Assembly (NCBI RefSeq): GCF_904846415.1
Contig: NZ_CAJHAR010000021.1
Span: 1 to 63,584 of the forward strand
DNA: 63,584 nucleotides
Source: Psychrobacter piscatorii
Lineage (GTDB): Bacteria > Pseudomonadota > Gammaproteobacteria > Pseudomonadales > Moraxellaceae
Reading direction: 5' to 3'
Position 1 is the first letter of the stretch, and each line of letters starts with the position of its first letter. The position numbers and the translations under genes are program-made. Below the pieces are notes generated by a model. The model saw nothing but the letters and a program-made list of their open reading frames with translations. It did not search any database and was not told the DNA's origin. Positions 34,680 to 44,613 of the stretch are shown here, piece by piece.

Positions 34680-37487
34680 ATGAGCGAATCGGTCAGTCCT
34701 ATTGGCATCGTAGATGAACTAAAGCAGTCGTATTTGGATTATGCGATGAGCGTGATCGTCTCGCGTGCGCTGCCTGATGTGCGTGATGGGTTCAAACCTG
34801 TACACCGCCGCGTGATGTATGCCATGCACGTGCTATCAAACGATTATAATAAACCGTACAAAAAATCAGCCCGTGTGGTCGGTGATGTGATCGGTAAGTA
34901 CCATCCACATGGCGATAGTGCCGTCTATGACGCCATTGTACGTATGGCGCAGGATTTCAGCTTGCGTTATCCAATGGTTGATGGTCAAGGTAACTTTGGC
35001 TCGATCGATGATGATCCTCCGGCAGCGATGCGTTATACCGAAGTACGTATGACCAAACTGACCCACCAGATGCTGGCTGATTTGGACAAAGACACAGTCG
35101 ATTGGGAAGACAACTACGACGGCTCTGAGCGCATGCCAAGCGTGATGCCAGCGCGTATTCCTAACTTATTGGTCAATGGCGCGACGGGTATTGCCGTTGG
35201 TATGGCGACCAATATGGCACCGCATAACCTGACCGAAGTGATCAATGCGTGTCTAGCCTATGCTGAAAATCCACAAGTCTCAGCTGAAGAGCTGATGTCA
35301 CATATCTCAGGCCCTGATTTTCCAACCGGCGGCATTATCTATGGCCGCGCGGGTATCTTAGATGCTTATCGTACGGGTAAAGGTCGTCTGCATATTCGTG
35401 GTCGTTATCATATTGAGCCGATGAGTAATACTGGTGTCAACCGTGACCGCGAGCGTATTGTATTTACCGAAGTCCCTTATCAGGCCAATAAAGCCAAACT
35501 GATCGAGCGTATCGCAGAGCTGGTTCGTGATAAGAAAATCGAAGGCATTAGCGAGATTCGTGATGAGTCTGATAAAGACGGTATGCGTATCGCTATTGAC
35601 TTACGTCGCGGCGAGACTGCCGAAGTTATTGTTAATAACTTGTTCTTGCAAACGCCGCTTGAGTCTAGTTTTAGTATCAATATGGTCGCGCTCGATAATG
35701 GTCAGCCAAAGCTATTGACTCTACGTCAGCTTATCGCTGCATTTGTCCGTCATCGTCAAGAAGTGGTGACACGTCGTACGATTTATGAATTGAACAAAGC
35801 CCGTGTTCGTGGCCACCTGCTCGAAGGTTTAACGGTTGCACTAGCTAATATTGATGAGATTATTGCGACGATTAAAGCCTCTGCAAACCGTGGATTGGCA
35901 CGCGAAAGTTTATTAAACAACACGTGGGGTTCAGGTAGTGTCGTTGCGATGCTTACTGCTGCTGGCAGTCAGTCAGTACGCCCTGAATTCATCGAAGGCG
36001 AAGATCCTAAAGCGCCTTTTGGTCTGATCGAGGGCGAAGAGCGTTATCGCTTATCACTTGAGCAGGTCAATGCGATTTTAGACATGCAATTGCATCGCCT
36101 GACAGGTCTTGAGCAAGACAAATTAACCGAAGAATACCAAGATCTACTGCGCGAGATTGCACATTTAGAGTCTATCTTAGGTGATTTTGATAAGCTAATG
36201 ACCATTATCTCTAATGAGATGATTGAGATTCGTGATAACTTTGGTGATGAGCGTCGCACCGACATCATCGACTCACGTATGGATTTTAACCGCGAAGACC
36301 TTATTCCTGAGCAGACTGTTGTGATGACGGTATCGCGTACTGGTTATGCCAAAACTCAGCCGATTGACGATTATGTCGCGCAAAAACGTGGCGGTAAAGG
36401 TAAGTCTGCTACGGCAATGAAAGAAGATGATGTAATCGATCATTTAGTCGTGACCTCAACGCATTCGACTGTTTTGTGTTTCACTGACAGCGGGCGTGTC
36501 TTTAGCTTACGCGGGTTTGAAGTGCCGATTGCCAGTCGCGGTGCTCGTGGTCGTCCGTTGGTTAATTTGATTGGTTTAAATAGCGACGAAACCGTTACGA
36601 CGATATTGCCAATTCCAAAAATTGTAGAAGATACATCAGTAGTAGGTGAGGTATCAGAGCATAGCAATGATGACGATTCGGTAGAAGATAGCAATCAAGC
36701 AGAGCCACCTTTCGTATTCTTTGCCACGGCTAATGGTACAGTGAAGCGCGTAGAGCTGAAGCAGTTTGCTAATATTCGCTCGAACGGCTTGATCGCGGTT
36801 GGTCTAGAAGATGGTGATAAATTGGTCAGCGCTCGTATTACTAATGGTAACCAAGAAGTGATGTTGTTTGCTTCAAGTGGTAAGGCGATTCGTTTTGATG
36901 AGAATGATGCGCGTGCGATGGGCCGTACGGCGAAAGGCGTCCGCGGTATGCGTTTGGCTACTGATGAATTCATCAAATCATTGGTCGTTATCGAAGATGA
37001 TGTACATGAAATCCTAATTGCTTGTGAAAACGGCTTTGGTAAGCGTACCCTTATCGAAGAGTTCAATACGCAAAATCGTGGTGGTGGCGGTGTAATCGCT
37101 ATTAAGACCAGTGAGCGTAATGGCGCATTGGTACGAGCGACCAAGGTTGACGCTACTGATGACATTATTTTAATCTCTGACAAGGGAACGCTAGTACGTA
37201 CGCCAGTTGAGCATGTCGCTAGCTCTGGTCGTAATACTCAGGGTGTCACGCTCATTCGTTTGTCAAAAGATGAAAAATTAGTCGCTATGGCGCGTGTTGA
37301 GCACGAAGAGGGCGATGATGAATTAGTCGATGCGATGAAAGAAGATGGGACGTTTGATGTAGAAGGTCAAGAGCAGATAGATATCGATGCTGCAACTGAC
37401 GATACCGCTTTGAGCGATGCCAATGACGCTATCGATATTGCCAACGATTACACATTGGATAATGATGCAGTAGACGATGACGAGTAA
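34680..37487 (+). CDS. gyrA: DNA gyrase subunit A
   Basis: A 935-residue breakage-reunion subunit of gyrase. The ATG at 34680, with AAGGAG upstream, is preferred over the in-frame ATG at 34623. The catalytic tyrosine is Y119 (AAMRYTEV). The quinolone-resistance region reads [10 protein letters not shown], with S80 and D84 at the positions equivalent to E. coli S83 and D87, the sensitive residues. The GyrA box QKRGGKG in the C-terminal domain identifies it as GyrA and not ParC. The beta-pinwheel contains an acidic insert (about 660-685), and the protein ends in a long acidic tail (about 870-935), a feature known to modulate supercoiling in other gyrases. A strong terminator follows; a related terminator reappears downstream between the duplicated EamA genes. 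Confidence 0.98.
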   Translation: MSESVSPIGIVDELKQSYLDYAMSVIVSRALPDVRDGFKPVHRRVMYAMHVLSNDYNKPYKKSARVVGDVIGKYHPHGDSAVYDAIVRMAQDFSLRYPMVDGQGNFGSIDDDPPAAMRYTEVRMTKLTHQMLADLDKDTVDWEDNYDGSERMPSVMPARIPNLLVNGATGIAVGMATNMAPHNLTEVINACLAYAENPQVSAEELMSHISGPDFPTGGIIYGRAGILDAYRTGKGRLHIRGRYHIEPMSNTGVNRDRERIVFTEVPYQANKAKLIERIAELVRDKKIEGISEIRDESDKDGMRIAIDLRRGETAEVIVNNLFLQTPLESSFSINMVALDNGQPKLLTLRQLIAAFVRHRQEVVTRRTIYELNKARVRGHLLEGLTVALANIDEIIATIKASANRGLARESLLNNTWGSGSVVAMLTAAGSQSVRPEFIEGEDPKAPFGLIEGEERYRLSLEQVNAILDMQLHRLTGLEQDKLTEEYQDLLREIAHLESILGDFDKLMTIISNEMIEIRDNFGDERRTDIIDSRMDFNREDLIPEQTVVMTVSRTGYAKTQPIDDYVAQKRGGKGKSATAMKEDDVIDHLVVTSTHSTVLCFTDSGRVFSLRGFEVPIASRGARGRPLVNLIGLNSDETVTTILPIPKIVEDTSVVGEVSEHSNDDDSVEDSNQAEPPFVFFATANGTVKRVELKQFANIRSNGLIAVGLEDGDKLVSARITNGNQEVMLFASSGKAIRFDENDARAMGRTAKGVRGMRLATDEFIKSLVVIEDDVHEILIACENGFGKRTLIEEFNTQNRGGGGVIAIKTSERNGALVRATKVDATDDIILISDKGTLVRTPVEHVASSGRNTQGVTLIRLSKDEKLVAMARVEHEEGDDELVDAMKEDGTFDVEGQEQIDIDAATDDTALSDANDAIDIANDYTLDNDAVDDDE

Positions 37488-37535
37488 TAGTCTTGGTAAT
37501 TAGCTTTTCAGTCTAGTTTCTGATCATTGTCCTAG

Positions 37536-37570
37536 AAAAAAGCCTCTGACGTTATCGTCGGAGGCTTTTA
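37536..37570 (+). terminator. gyrA intrinsic terminator
   Basis: AAAAAGCCTCTGACG-TTAT-CGTCGGAGGCTTTT: a long GC-rich stem with a TTAT loop and following T-rich stretch. A near copy occurs at 38855-38896. Confidence 0.92.
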
Positions 37571-37628
37571 TTTTTCATTCACTTTTTCTTAATAATGTAC
37601 ATAGGGTTTTACTTTTAAGGCTGTTGTT

Positions 37629-38699
37629 ATGCTTACGACCAATCAAACTTTTCAGGGAACTGTCGCAGCGGTATCGTCGAGCTTTTTATTCTCGATGATG
37701 TTTTTGTTTGGGCTATTTATGCTGCCCTTAACGGGAACACAGGTAGCCTCATGGCGAGTGCTGATGATGTTGTTAAGTTTGGTCATCTTGCTCAGTTTGA
37801 CCAAGCAATGGCAACATGTCTTTGATTATATAAAGACGCTTAAGACCTTGAAAGAATGGCTGATATTTATATTGCCTGCACCGATATTAGGCGGCCAGAT
37901 TTGGTTGTTTATGTGGGCACCCGTGAATGGATTTGGACTGGATGTCACCTTGGGCTATTTTTTATTGCCACTTGTGATGATTGTGCTTGGTCGGTTTTTT
38001 TATCGTGAGGATATGAGTGTCTTGCAGTATGCGGCAGCGATACTGGCAGCACTCGGTATTGGCTACGATATTTTTCAATATGGTTCGGTGTCTTGGGTGA
38101 CGCTATTTGTATGTTTGGGCTATCCGCCGTATTATCTATTGCGCCGCACGCTTGCTGTACCGCCCATTACTGGCTTGTTGTTTGATTTGACATTGCTGAC
38201 GCCAGTGGTACTGATCATGCTTTATCTCACTGGTGGTTTTAGTGTGGCGGCACAAAATATGAAGTTTTGGTACCTACTGCCATTGCTGGGTGCATTTAGT
38301 GCACTAGCAATGTCGCTGACGATGATTGCAAGTAGTAAGTTGCCGGTCTCATTATTTGGGGCGCTGAGTTATATCGAGCCGCTGCTGTTATTTGTGTTGT
38401 CCATTACAGTTCTGAGTCAAAGTCTCGATGAAGGTGGCTCGCTCTTTATGTACGGCATGATTACACTTGCCCTAGTGGTCATGATAATCGATAGTGCGAT
38501 AGGCTATCTCGTTCGTCAGCGTAATGACCGCTTGCATGGATATAGAGAGCTTCAAATTGGCGGCTTTCCGCCGCGTCGTCATTTTATCAATCAGCGTATC
38601 GATGGTGTGCTAAAAGCGCATCGCTTTCGCAAAATTCGTCGTTATCAAAAAAAGATGGATAAGATACAGCAAAAACTCGAACAACTTGATGCAAAATAA
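37629..38699 (+). CDS. EamA/RarD-type membrane transporter, first of a tandem pair
   Basis: A 356-residue integral membrane protein with about ten helices, of the drug/metabolite transporter superfamily and closest in style to RarD. Recognisable segments are TGTQVASWRVLMML, PILGGQIWLFMWAPVNGFGLDVTLGYFLLPLVMI and FVCLGYPPYYLLRR. The C-terminal 60 residues are basic and coiled, in the cytosol (RRYQKKMDKIQQKLEQL). Substrate is unknown. The gene at 38939 encodes a paralogue of identical length, so the pair arose by tandem duplication. It starts 142 bp after gyrA, beyond the gyrA terminator. Confidence 0.87.
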   Translation: MLTTNQTFQGTVAAVSSSFLFSMMFLFGLFMLPLTGTQVASWRVLMMLLSLVILLSLTKQWQHVFDYIKTLKTLKEWLIFILPAPILGGQIWLFMWAPVNGFGLDVTLGYFLLPLVMIVLGRFFYREDMSVLQYAAAILAALGIGYDIFQYGSVSWVTLFVCLGYPPYYLLRRTLAVPPITGLLFDLTLLTPVVLIMLYLTGGFSVAAQNMKFWYLLPLLGAFSALAMSLTMIASSKLPVSLFGALSYIEPLLLFVLSITVLSQSLDEGGSLFMYGMITLALVVMIIDSAIGYLVRQRNDRLHGYRELQIGGFPPRRHFINQRIDGVLKAHRFRKIRRYQKKMDKIQQKLEQLDAK

Positions 38700-38854
38700 G
38701 CACTTATATACATTAAATTTACTGGATGTAGAAATTAATACACTAGATGAAGAGTAGCATTGCTTATCTATTCCGACTTTGACATAATGCCGCCCATGAT
38801 GTAGCAAGATACATTAAAAGCGTTTATCTTAGATTGCGCGACGACCTTATATGC

Positions 38855-38896
38855 AAAAGCCTCAGACGTTATCGTCTGAGGCTTTTGTTTTTTTTT
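38855..38896 (+). terminator. Terminator between the paired EamA genes (near copy of the gyrA terminator)
   Basis: GCCTCAGACG-TTAT-CGTCTGAGGC, flanked by AAAA and TTTT and then nine T residues. It differs from the gyrA terminator by few, mostly compensatory bases and lies at a similar distance from the next start codon (80 versus 87 bp). Confidence 0.93.
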
Positions 38897-38938
38897 AAAA
38901 TTGCCAAGGATGTGCCCCAATCTCTAAAGGCTGTTGTG

Positions 38939-40009
38939 ATGTTGACTACTAACCAAACCTCGCAGGGTACGATCACTGCTGTGGCTGCAAATTTTTTATA
39001 CTCATTGCTGTTCCTATTTGGTTTGCTGTTGCAACCGTTATCAGGTACGCAAGTTGCTTCGTGGCGTGTGCTCACGATGTTTTTTAGTCTAGTGCTGCTA
39101 GTGAGTGTGCTAAAGCAGTGGCAGCATATTTTTGATTATCTAAAAACACTAAAAAACGCAAAAGAGTGGTTTTTATTTATATTACCCACTCCGATTTTGG
39201 GTGCGCAAATCTGGATGTTTATGTGGGCACCAGTCAATGGCTTGGGGCTTGAGGTGACGTTGGGCTACTTCTTATACCCAATGATTATGATCGTGGTCGG
39301 TCGCTTTTTTTATAATGAAGACATGAGCTTGCTACAGTGGGCTGCGATTATATGTGCAGGTCTCGGTATTGTTTACGATATTTTTGAATATGGCGCGATC
39401 TCTTGGGCGACTTTGTTTGTATGCTTGGGTTATCCGCCGTACTACTTGCTGCGTCGTAAACTGGCCGTACCGCCTATCACAGGCTTGATCTCTGATCTTG
39501 TATTGCTGCTACCAGTCGTATTGGTTGCGCTATATATGAATGGCGGCTTTGAGGTGGCAATCACCAATCATAAGCTTTGGTATCTATTGCCATTATTGGG
39601 CATCATCAGTACTGCTGCGATGTCACTAACGATGGTCGCGAGTCAAAAGCTACCTGTCTCGTTGTTTGGGACTTTGTGCTACCTTGAGCCGGTATTTTTA
39701 TTCGTATTTTCGATTGCGATTTTGGATCGTAACTTACATGAAGGCGGCTCCATGCTGATGTATAGCATGATTTTTATCGCACTGCTGATTATGATTGCTG
39801 ATAGCGCTCTGGGCTATCTGGCGCGCAAACGTGAAGACCGCTTACATGGCTACAATGAGCCACAAGTGGGTAGTTTTCCGCCGCGCCGCCGTCTCAAAAA
39901 TCGCCGTATCAAAGGCGTGCTAATTGCGCACCGCTTTCGCCAAATCAAAAAATATCAGCAAAAGATAGATAAGATGACGCGCAAGATTGAAGCACTACAT
40001 GTAGAATAA
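38939..40009 (+). CDS. EamA/RarD-type membrane transporter, second of a tandem pair
   Basis: A 356-residue paralogue of the preceding gene, matching it along its whole length (MLTTNQT-QGT start, TGTQVASWRVL-like segment SGTQVASWRVL, FVCLGYPPYYLLRR, PRR...KGVLIAHRFRQIKKYQQKIDKM end). The start at 38939 matches the paralogue exactly; the longer frame back to 38834 would run through the terminator and is rejected. About ten helices plus a basic cytosolic tail. A terminator sits only 43 bp upstream of its ATG, so it needs its own promoter in the intervening stretch or depends on read-through. Substrate is unknown. Confidence 0.87.
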   Translation: MLTTNQTSQGTITAVAANFLYSLLFLFGLLLQPLSGTQVASWRVLTMFFSLVLLVSVLKQWQHIFDYLKTLKNAKEWFLFILPTPILGAQIWMFMWAPVNGLGLEVTLGYFLYPMIMIVVGRFFYNEDMSLLQWAAIICAGLGIVYDIFEYGAISWATLFVCLGYPPYYLLRRKLAVPPITGLISDLVLLLPVVLVALYMNGGFEVAITNHKLWYLLPLLGIISTAAMSLTMVASQKLPVSLFGTLCYLEPVFLFVFSIAILDRNLHEGGSMLMYSMIFIALLIMIADSALGYLARKREDRLHGYNEPQVGSFPPRRRLKNRRIKGVLIAHRFRQIKKYQQKIDKMTRKIEALHVE

Positions 40010-40210
40010 TGCGGATGATTACCGTGTCCTAGATATATGTAGAGCTGACTTGTCAGGCCGTACTTTCGTCACAGTTCTACAAAGTTGCAGTGTCAAAGGG
40101 GCAAAAATTACGCTATTATCGAGAACAGTGGTGTCATATTTAATTCAAAACGTGGCGCCATATCCAAGAGATTATGGCTGATTTAAAACAATATATAACT
40201 AGGACGGTTT

Positions 40211-40879
40211 ATGTTAACTCTGCATCATTTAAACAATTCGCGCTCGTTTCGTATTTTATGGCTACTAGAAGAGTTGGAGCTGGATTATGAGCTGACAACC
40301 TATGAGCGTACTAAGGCGTATCTTGCACCTGAGAGCTTAAAAAAAGTGCATCCGCTTGGTCACACGCCGGTGCTTGAAGTGGGTGATCGCGCTTTGGCTG
40401 AGTCAGGTTTTATCATCGAATATTTGCTCAGACACTATGATAAAGAACATCAGTTTAAGCCGACTGATGACAATGAAGCGGCGTGGGAAGATTATACTTT
40501 TTGGTTGCATTTTGCCGAAGCCACGGCGATGCCACAATTAGTCATGCGTCTGGTGTTTAGTAAAGTGGTTGAACGATCACCCATGCTCATCAAGCCAATC
40601 AGCAAAGGTATTCGTAAACAAGTTGAAGATGGCATGATCAACAATAATATTATCAACAACTTAAATCTGATGGAGCAGCATCTACAACATAGTCACTGGT
40701 TTGCAGGGGAGACATTCAGTGCTGCTGATATTCAAATGTATATCGTAGTCGCCGCCTCTAATGCGCGTGCAGGTATGGACCAATCTAAATACGCCAATCT
40801 ATTGAACTGGCTCAAACGCTGTCAAGAACGCCCCGCTTTTAAGCGTGCTGAGGCAAAGGGCGGAACACCGCAGTTTTAA
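40211..40879 (+). CDS. Glutathione S-transferase family protein
   Basis: A 222-residue protein with the GST N-terminal thioredoxin-like fold (LTLHHLNNSRSFRILWLLEELELDYEL), including the conserved cis-proline segment HTPVLEVGD and the ESGFIIEYLL motif that binds the glutathione gamma-glutamyl group. An alpha-helical C-terminal domain follows (about 85-222). The likely catalytic serine or asparagine is in the NNSRS segment. It resembles the bacterial GST group annotated without a known substrate. Stands alone between an EamA gene and a small membrane protein. Confidence 0.9.
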   Translation: MLTLHHLNNSRSFRILWLLEELELDYELTTYERTKAYLAPESLKKVHPLGHTPVLEVGDRALAESGFIIEYLLRHYDKEHQFKPTDDNEAAWEDYTFWLHFAEATAMPQLVMRLVFSKVVERSPMLIKPISKGIRKQVEDGMINNNIINNLNLMEQHLQHSHWFAGETFSAADIQMYIVVAASNARAGMDQSKYANLLNWLKRCQERPAFKRAEAKGGTPQF

Positions 40880-40934
40880 TAGATATTGGTATAATTACTT
40901 AAACACCTCTCAATGCTTGAGGTGATATTAGATA

Positions 40935-40969
40935 AAAGGTTTTGTTTATTCATAAGCAAAGCCTTTTTT
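40935..40969 (+). terminator. Intrinsic terminator downstream of the GST gene
   Basis: AAAGGTTTTG (40935-40944 region) pairs with CAAAGCCTTT (with a G-U pair) around a 12-nt loop, followed by T residues. It ends only 11 bp before the next start codon, so it could also modulate the small downstream gene. A second small hairpin (CACCTC / GAGGTG) precedes it. Confidence 0.7.
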
Positions 40970-40980
40970 AGGATAAAACA

Positions 40981-41253
40981 ATGACAGACTTGAATACATC
41001 GCATCATGCAAAAACAAAGAAAGACACAGATGCTAAGCAGTCGCTAGATCAGAACTTGCAAAGCAAGCAAACGGTTGATAACCAGCAAGTATCTATCAAA
41101 TCTTGGTCACAGAAGCTGCTGGTTGTGATTCTGTGCGCCGCTAGTTTTTATGGTGGCTGGAAATCTTATGAATCTAATATGGTCAATGAATGTACAGCCA
41201 ATGGTGGACAAATGGTTGACGGTCAAAAAACCATGATATGCCAACGGTCCTAA
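40981..41253 (+). CDS. Small single-pass membrane protein of unknown function
   Basis: A 90-residue protein. A polar, Lys/Gln-rich N-terminal half (1-38) is followed by one hydrophobic helix (about 43-62, LLVVILCAASFYGGW) and a short C-terminal part with two cysteines (NECTANGGQMVDGQKTMICQ), probably periplasmic and possibly disulfide-linked. I do not recognise it. The ATG follows an AGGATAAAACA site. It ends 32 bp before rnz and is likely co-transcribed with it. Confidence 0.68.
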   Translation: MTDLNTSHHAKTKKDTDAKQSLDQNLQSKQTVDNQQVSIKSWSQKLLVVILCAASFYGGWKSYESNMVNECTANGGQMVDGQKTMICQRS

Positions 41254-41285
41254 CCCGTGCCTCTAATAAATAAAAGACATGACCT

Positions 41286-42425
41286 ATGCTGAAATTAACC
41301 TTTTTGGGCACCTCCGCAGGCGTGCCAACCAAGCAGCGCAATGTAACGGCATTGGCAATCGAGTGCTTGAATCCTCATGCGTCTGGTTCATCAAAAGGCA
41401 ACCAGCCGCATAGTAACAATCAAAATAGAAAGTCACGCCCGTGGCTACTCATCGATTGCGGCGAAGGCACACAGCAGCAATTACTGCATACCAAGCTCTC
41501 CTTCCATCAATTGACGGCTATTTGTATTACGCACGTCCATGGTGATCACTGTTATGGCCTGCCAGGATTGCTGGCGAGTGCCGCGATGTCAGGTCGCCGT
41601 GAGCCACTGACGCTCATTGCACCAAAAGCCATCTCGGCGCTGCTTGATGCCTTTATCCTACATACTGAACTATATCTGCCATTTACCCTCAACTTTGTGT
41701 CGATAGAGAACCTGTTGTCGCAAGAAGTTAATAAAGGTAAAGTAAAAATCGACTTGGATAATCAGCATCAGCTGATGATAGAGGTTCATCCGTTATCGCA
41801 CCGCGTGCCATCTCATGGATTTAGTATCACGCAGACCATCAGCCATCGCACGCTTGACACGGACAAGCTCGTAGCAAATGGTATCCCAGCAAGTGCGCTG
41901 TGGGGCAAGCTACAACAAGGTGAAAATGTCATCACTGAGGATGGTCGACAATTGCGTTCAGCAGACTATGTTCATGATGATGTGCAGCGGACAAAAGTAG
42001 TAATAGCAGGGGACAATGACACGCCAGATTGCCTAAGCACCGCAGTTATGGATGCGGATTTGTTGGTGCATGAGGCCACTTATACGCACGAGGTCATGAT
42101 GGCTATTCAAGCCAGAAACCCTGACTTTGATCCCATGCATAGCAGCGCGCACATAGTGGGCACATTCGCGCAAAAGATGAGCCTGAAAAATATCATTTTG
42201 ACCCACTTTAGCGCTCGTTATCAGAGCTTTGACAATCCAGATAGCGAAACGCCAAATATGGCCTATATCCGCTTAGATGCGCAAAGTGTTTACCAAGGCA
42301 ATCTATGGCTGGCAGAAGATTTTGCTCAATATACCGTCAATGGGGCTATCGACTTGGCAGATAATCAAGAGGGCAGTCAAAAGGAGAGTCGCGTGCAGTA
42401 TGTAGGCTCTGCACGCAGCAATTAG
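41286..42425 (+). CDS. rnz: Ribonuclease Z
   Basis: A 379-residue metallo-beta-lactamase-fold endonuclease that trims tRNA 3' ends. The N-terminal LTFLGTSAGVPTKQRN is typical. The zinc ligands are in HVHGDHCYGLPG (about 81-92), a central histidine (PLSHRV), AGDNDT, and the C-terminal H-x-S-A segment (MHSSAH, about 282-287) with LTHFSARY. Insertions near residues 35-50 make it longer than E. coli RNase Z. All tRNAs seen here encode CCA, so its role could include general 3' exonuclease-like processing as in E. coli RNase BN; this is inference. Confidence 0.95.
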   Translation: MLKLTFLGTSAGVPTKQRNVTALAIECLNPHASGSSKGNQPHSNNQNRKSRPWLLIDCGEGTQQQLLHTKLSFHQLTAICITHVHGDHCYGLPGLLASAAMSGRREPLTLIAPKAISALLDAFILHTELYLPFTLNFVSIENLLSQEVNKGKVKIDLDNQHQLMIEVHPLSHRVPSHGFSITQTISHRTLDTDKLVANGIPASALWGKLQQGENVITEDGRQLRSADYVHDDVQRTKVVIAGDNDTPDCLSTAVMDADLLVHEATYTHEVMMAIQARNPDFDPMHSSAHIVGTFAQKMSLKNIILTHFSARYQSFDNPDSETPNMAYIRLDAQSVYQGNLWLAEDFAQYTVNGAIDLADNQEGSQKESRVQYVGSARSN

Positions 42426-42467
42426 GCATGACTGTAAAGAGATAGTTTCAAAGATATGGCTTAGTGG

Positions 42468-43418
42468 CTATGATTTACGGTCTTCAATAGCCAATTGTGT
42501 TTTGCCGCTCCAATAACGACTGAATTGATAAGCAACCCGACCTGAGCGTCCACCGCGTTCAGATGCCCAGCGCAAGGCGTCCATTCTGATTTTGTCAGGT
42601 AGATTTTCACCATCCACATCCATTTCAATATCAATATCAATATCAATGCGAGCTGAAATTTTCTGTTGCTCTAAGCGCAGATAATGCTGCACAATCTGTA
42701 AGTAAGTCTGCTGATCCATAGGATGAAAGGTCAAGGATAAGCCAAATCGATCCGATAACGACACGGTCTCGTCAATGGTCTCGTAAGGATTAACTTCATC
42801 CGTCTGCCCATTATAAATATTAAGATTGTCCTTCATCATCTGTGGTAGCAAGCGACGGCGGTTACTGGTGGCATAGACCAGTAGCTTGTCTTGCTCAGAG
42901 TCTAGCGCGCCATCAAGCACACTTTTTAGCGCCCGATAACTTTCATCTTGACCGTTAAATGCCAAATCATCACAGTAAACGATATAGCGACAAGCGCAGT
43001 CCGCTGGCAGCGCATTAATCGCGGCACGAATCTTGTCCAGCACCTGTAGATCATCACGCGCAATCTCGATAATGCGTAACCCTTCACTGTGATAGGCTTG
43101 TAGTAATGCGCGAATCAGCGAAGATTTGCCGGCACCGCGTGTCCCTGTCATCAGGACGTGATTGGCAGGATAACCTTTTAGGAACTGGCGGGTATTTTGT
43201 ACCAGCTTTGCTTTTTGCACATCAATACCTTGCAAATCATCCAAACTCAAAAATAAATTGACAGACAAAGGCTGTAGGTGACCAGTACGTCCACCGACCC
43301 AGCGATACGCAAGCTGGCTTGGGTCAATCTTGATGGTTGGTGTGACGCGCTCTTGCAGATACTGACTAAGTAATTCTAATAAAGGGGCGGGCAGGGCGTA
43401 ATTGTTAGACTGTGACAT
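42468..43418 (-). CDS. DUF815-family P-loop ATPase
   Basis: A 316-residue AAA-like ATPase of the DUF815 family. The Walker A is GTRGAGKSS (about 92-100), the Walker B-like segment is YIVYCDDLAF, and the family signatures LKSVLDGAL and YATSNRRRLLP follow. The start at 43418 is chosen because it matches the family N-terminus and does not overlap the divergent kinase; an in-frame ATG at 43559 adds 47 doubtful residues. The function of DUF815 proteins is not established. It is transcribed divergently from a Ser/Thr kinase gene with only 63 bp between the starts, so the two share a control region. Confidence 0.85.
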   Translation of the reverse strand: MSQSNNYALPAPLLELLSQYLQERVTPTIKIDPSQLAYRWVGGRTGHLQPLSVNLFLSLDDLQGIDVQKAKLVQNTRQFLKGYPANHVLMTGTRGAGKSSLIRALLQAYHSEGLRIIEIARDDLQVLDKIRAAINALPADCACRYIVYCDDLAFNGQDESYRALKSVLDGALDSEQDKLLVYATSNRRRLLPQMMKDNLNIYNGQTDEVNPYETIDETVSLSDRFGLSLTFHPMDQQTYLQIVQHYLRLEQQKISARIDIDIDIEMDVDGENLPDKIRMDALRWASERGGRSGRVAYQFSRYWSGKTQLAIEDRKS

Positions 43419-43481
43419 AATGACTCTAGCGGTAAAGTGGCGGTTGGGTAAAACGATAGTGCGCGATTGCGACTCTATAAT

Positions 43482-44531
43482 ATGATGAGAGATAATACTG
43501 TGAAAAATAGTGCCAGTAATTTGCCTATTAAACAAGCCTTGCAAGTGCAATCTGGACAACTATTGCCAGTCATTACCCAAGTATTATCAGAGTTACAATA
43601 TGCCCAAATAGTGCATCAGCGTATCAGTAAACAATACAGAGAGGGAGGCACAGAACAAATCCAAGAGAGTAACACGCAAATTACCAAAAAACGCAGTAAG
43701 CAAGGCTATTATCAAGGTATAACGCGTGCACGCCATGTAGAGTATGGTAGCGTGATAATTAAATGGGAGCTACGTGCCACTTCAGTTAGACTTCAAAGTG
43801 TCTCAGATTTAACTCATGAAATAAGCGTGTTGCAAGCGTTATATACTTCGCAGAAAACCCAAGTTAGCTCTATTACGCCACCTCTATTGGCCTATCACAA
43901 TGTAGAGATCTACACATTAGGACAGAGCCAGCAGTTAACGGTATTGGTCATGCCGCATTATAAAAACGGCAGCTTAGCTAAGCTGTTGAATCACCATGTG
44001 TCATTAACGCACTATCAAAAACATGACTTGATCAAAGAGTCTGCTCATTTAGTCTGCAACCTACACAACGCTGGCTGGCTTCATAATGATATTAAACCCA
44101 GTAATATCTTGCTCAGTGATAATCTAACGAGTCACGCTGACAGTGATTGTATAGTGCCTGACTTACTATTGACAGATTTTGCATTAGCCCAAAGAAATGA
44201 TCAACCAAACGCAATAAATTTTTCTGGCGGAACACCAGCATATTTGGCACCTGAGCGCTGGCAGGGACAGAGAGTAACGATACAAAGTGACATCTATGCC
44301 TTCGGTATCATGATGGTTGAGATACTGATAGGGAAGCGACCATTTAATATAGACCTTCAAAGTAATCAATCCATGACAGATTGGGCCATTCAGCACTGCC
44401 AGCAGCCTATTCCAAAATTACCGTTAGAGTATACTCGCTATCAAAGTATTGTTGATAAAGCATTGGCAAAGCGAGTAGAGAAAAGGTATCAGAGTATGGA
44501 AGCTGTATTGTACGATTTAGAAAAGTTATAA
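43482..44531 (+). CDS. Soluble Hanks-type Ser/Thr protein kinase with variant DFA motif
   Basis: A 349-residue protein. The first 75 residues are polar. The kinase domain shows a lysine in VIIKWE (K94), the catalytic loop HNDIKPSN (H201, D203, K205, N208), DFA at 232-234 instead of DFG, APE at 256-258, and the SDIYAFGIMMVEILIGKRPF helix-F region. The glycine-rich loop is poorly conserved. No transmembrane helix or sensor domain is visible, so it is likely cytosolic. Catalytic residues K, D, N and the DFA aspartate are kept, so activity is plausible. Upstream ATGs within 12 bp make the exact start uncertain. It is divergent from a DUF815 ATPase gene. Confidence 0.85.
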   Translation: MMRDNTVKNSASNLPIKQALQVQSGQLLPVITQVLSELQYAQIVHQRISKQYREGGTEQIQESNTQITKKRSKQGYYQGITRARHVEYGSVIIKWELRATSVRLQSVSDLTHEISVLQALYTSQKTQVSSITPPLLAYHNVEIYTLGQSQQLTVLVMPHYKNGSLAKLLNHHVSLTHYQKHDLIKESAHLVCNLHNAGWLHNDIKPSNILLSDNLTSHADSDCIVPDLLLTDFALAQRNDQPNAINFSGGTPAYLAPERWQGQRVTIQSDIYAFGIMMVEILIGKRPFNIDLQSNQSMTDWAIQHCQQPIPKLPLEYTRYQSIVDKALAKRVEKRYQSMEAVLYDLEKL

Positions 44532-44555
44532 CTAGAAATACTAAATGACAGACAC

Positions 44556-44578
44556 AAAAAAACCTGCTAAAAAGCAGG
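44556..44578 (-). terminator. Intrinsic terminator of tRNA-Leu
   Basis: On the minus strand, AGCAGG and CCTGCT pairs (44563-44568 / 44573-44578) are followed by a T-run. It is 35 bp past the tRNA-Leu 3' end and close to the convergent kinase gene stop. Confidence 0.85.
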
Positions 44579-44613
44579 CTTTAATATTTGGTCTAAGATG
44601 TACTATCCGAAAA

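Noticed and set aside
34917..34935. Quinolone-resistance substitution in GyrA
   Set aside because: The residues equivalent to E. coli S83 and D87 are serine and aspartate (S80, D84), the sensitive state.
36695..37183. 162-residue ORF antisense to gyrA
   Set aside because: Low-complexity translation of the conserved gyrA C-terminal domain; no ribosome binding site or family resemblance. A shadow frame.
38834..38938. N-terminal extension of the second EamA protein
   Set aside because: It would be translated through the strong terminator hairpin and has no counterpart in the paralogue.
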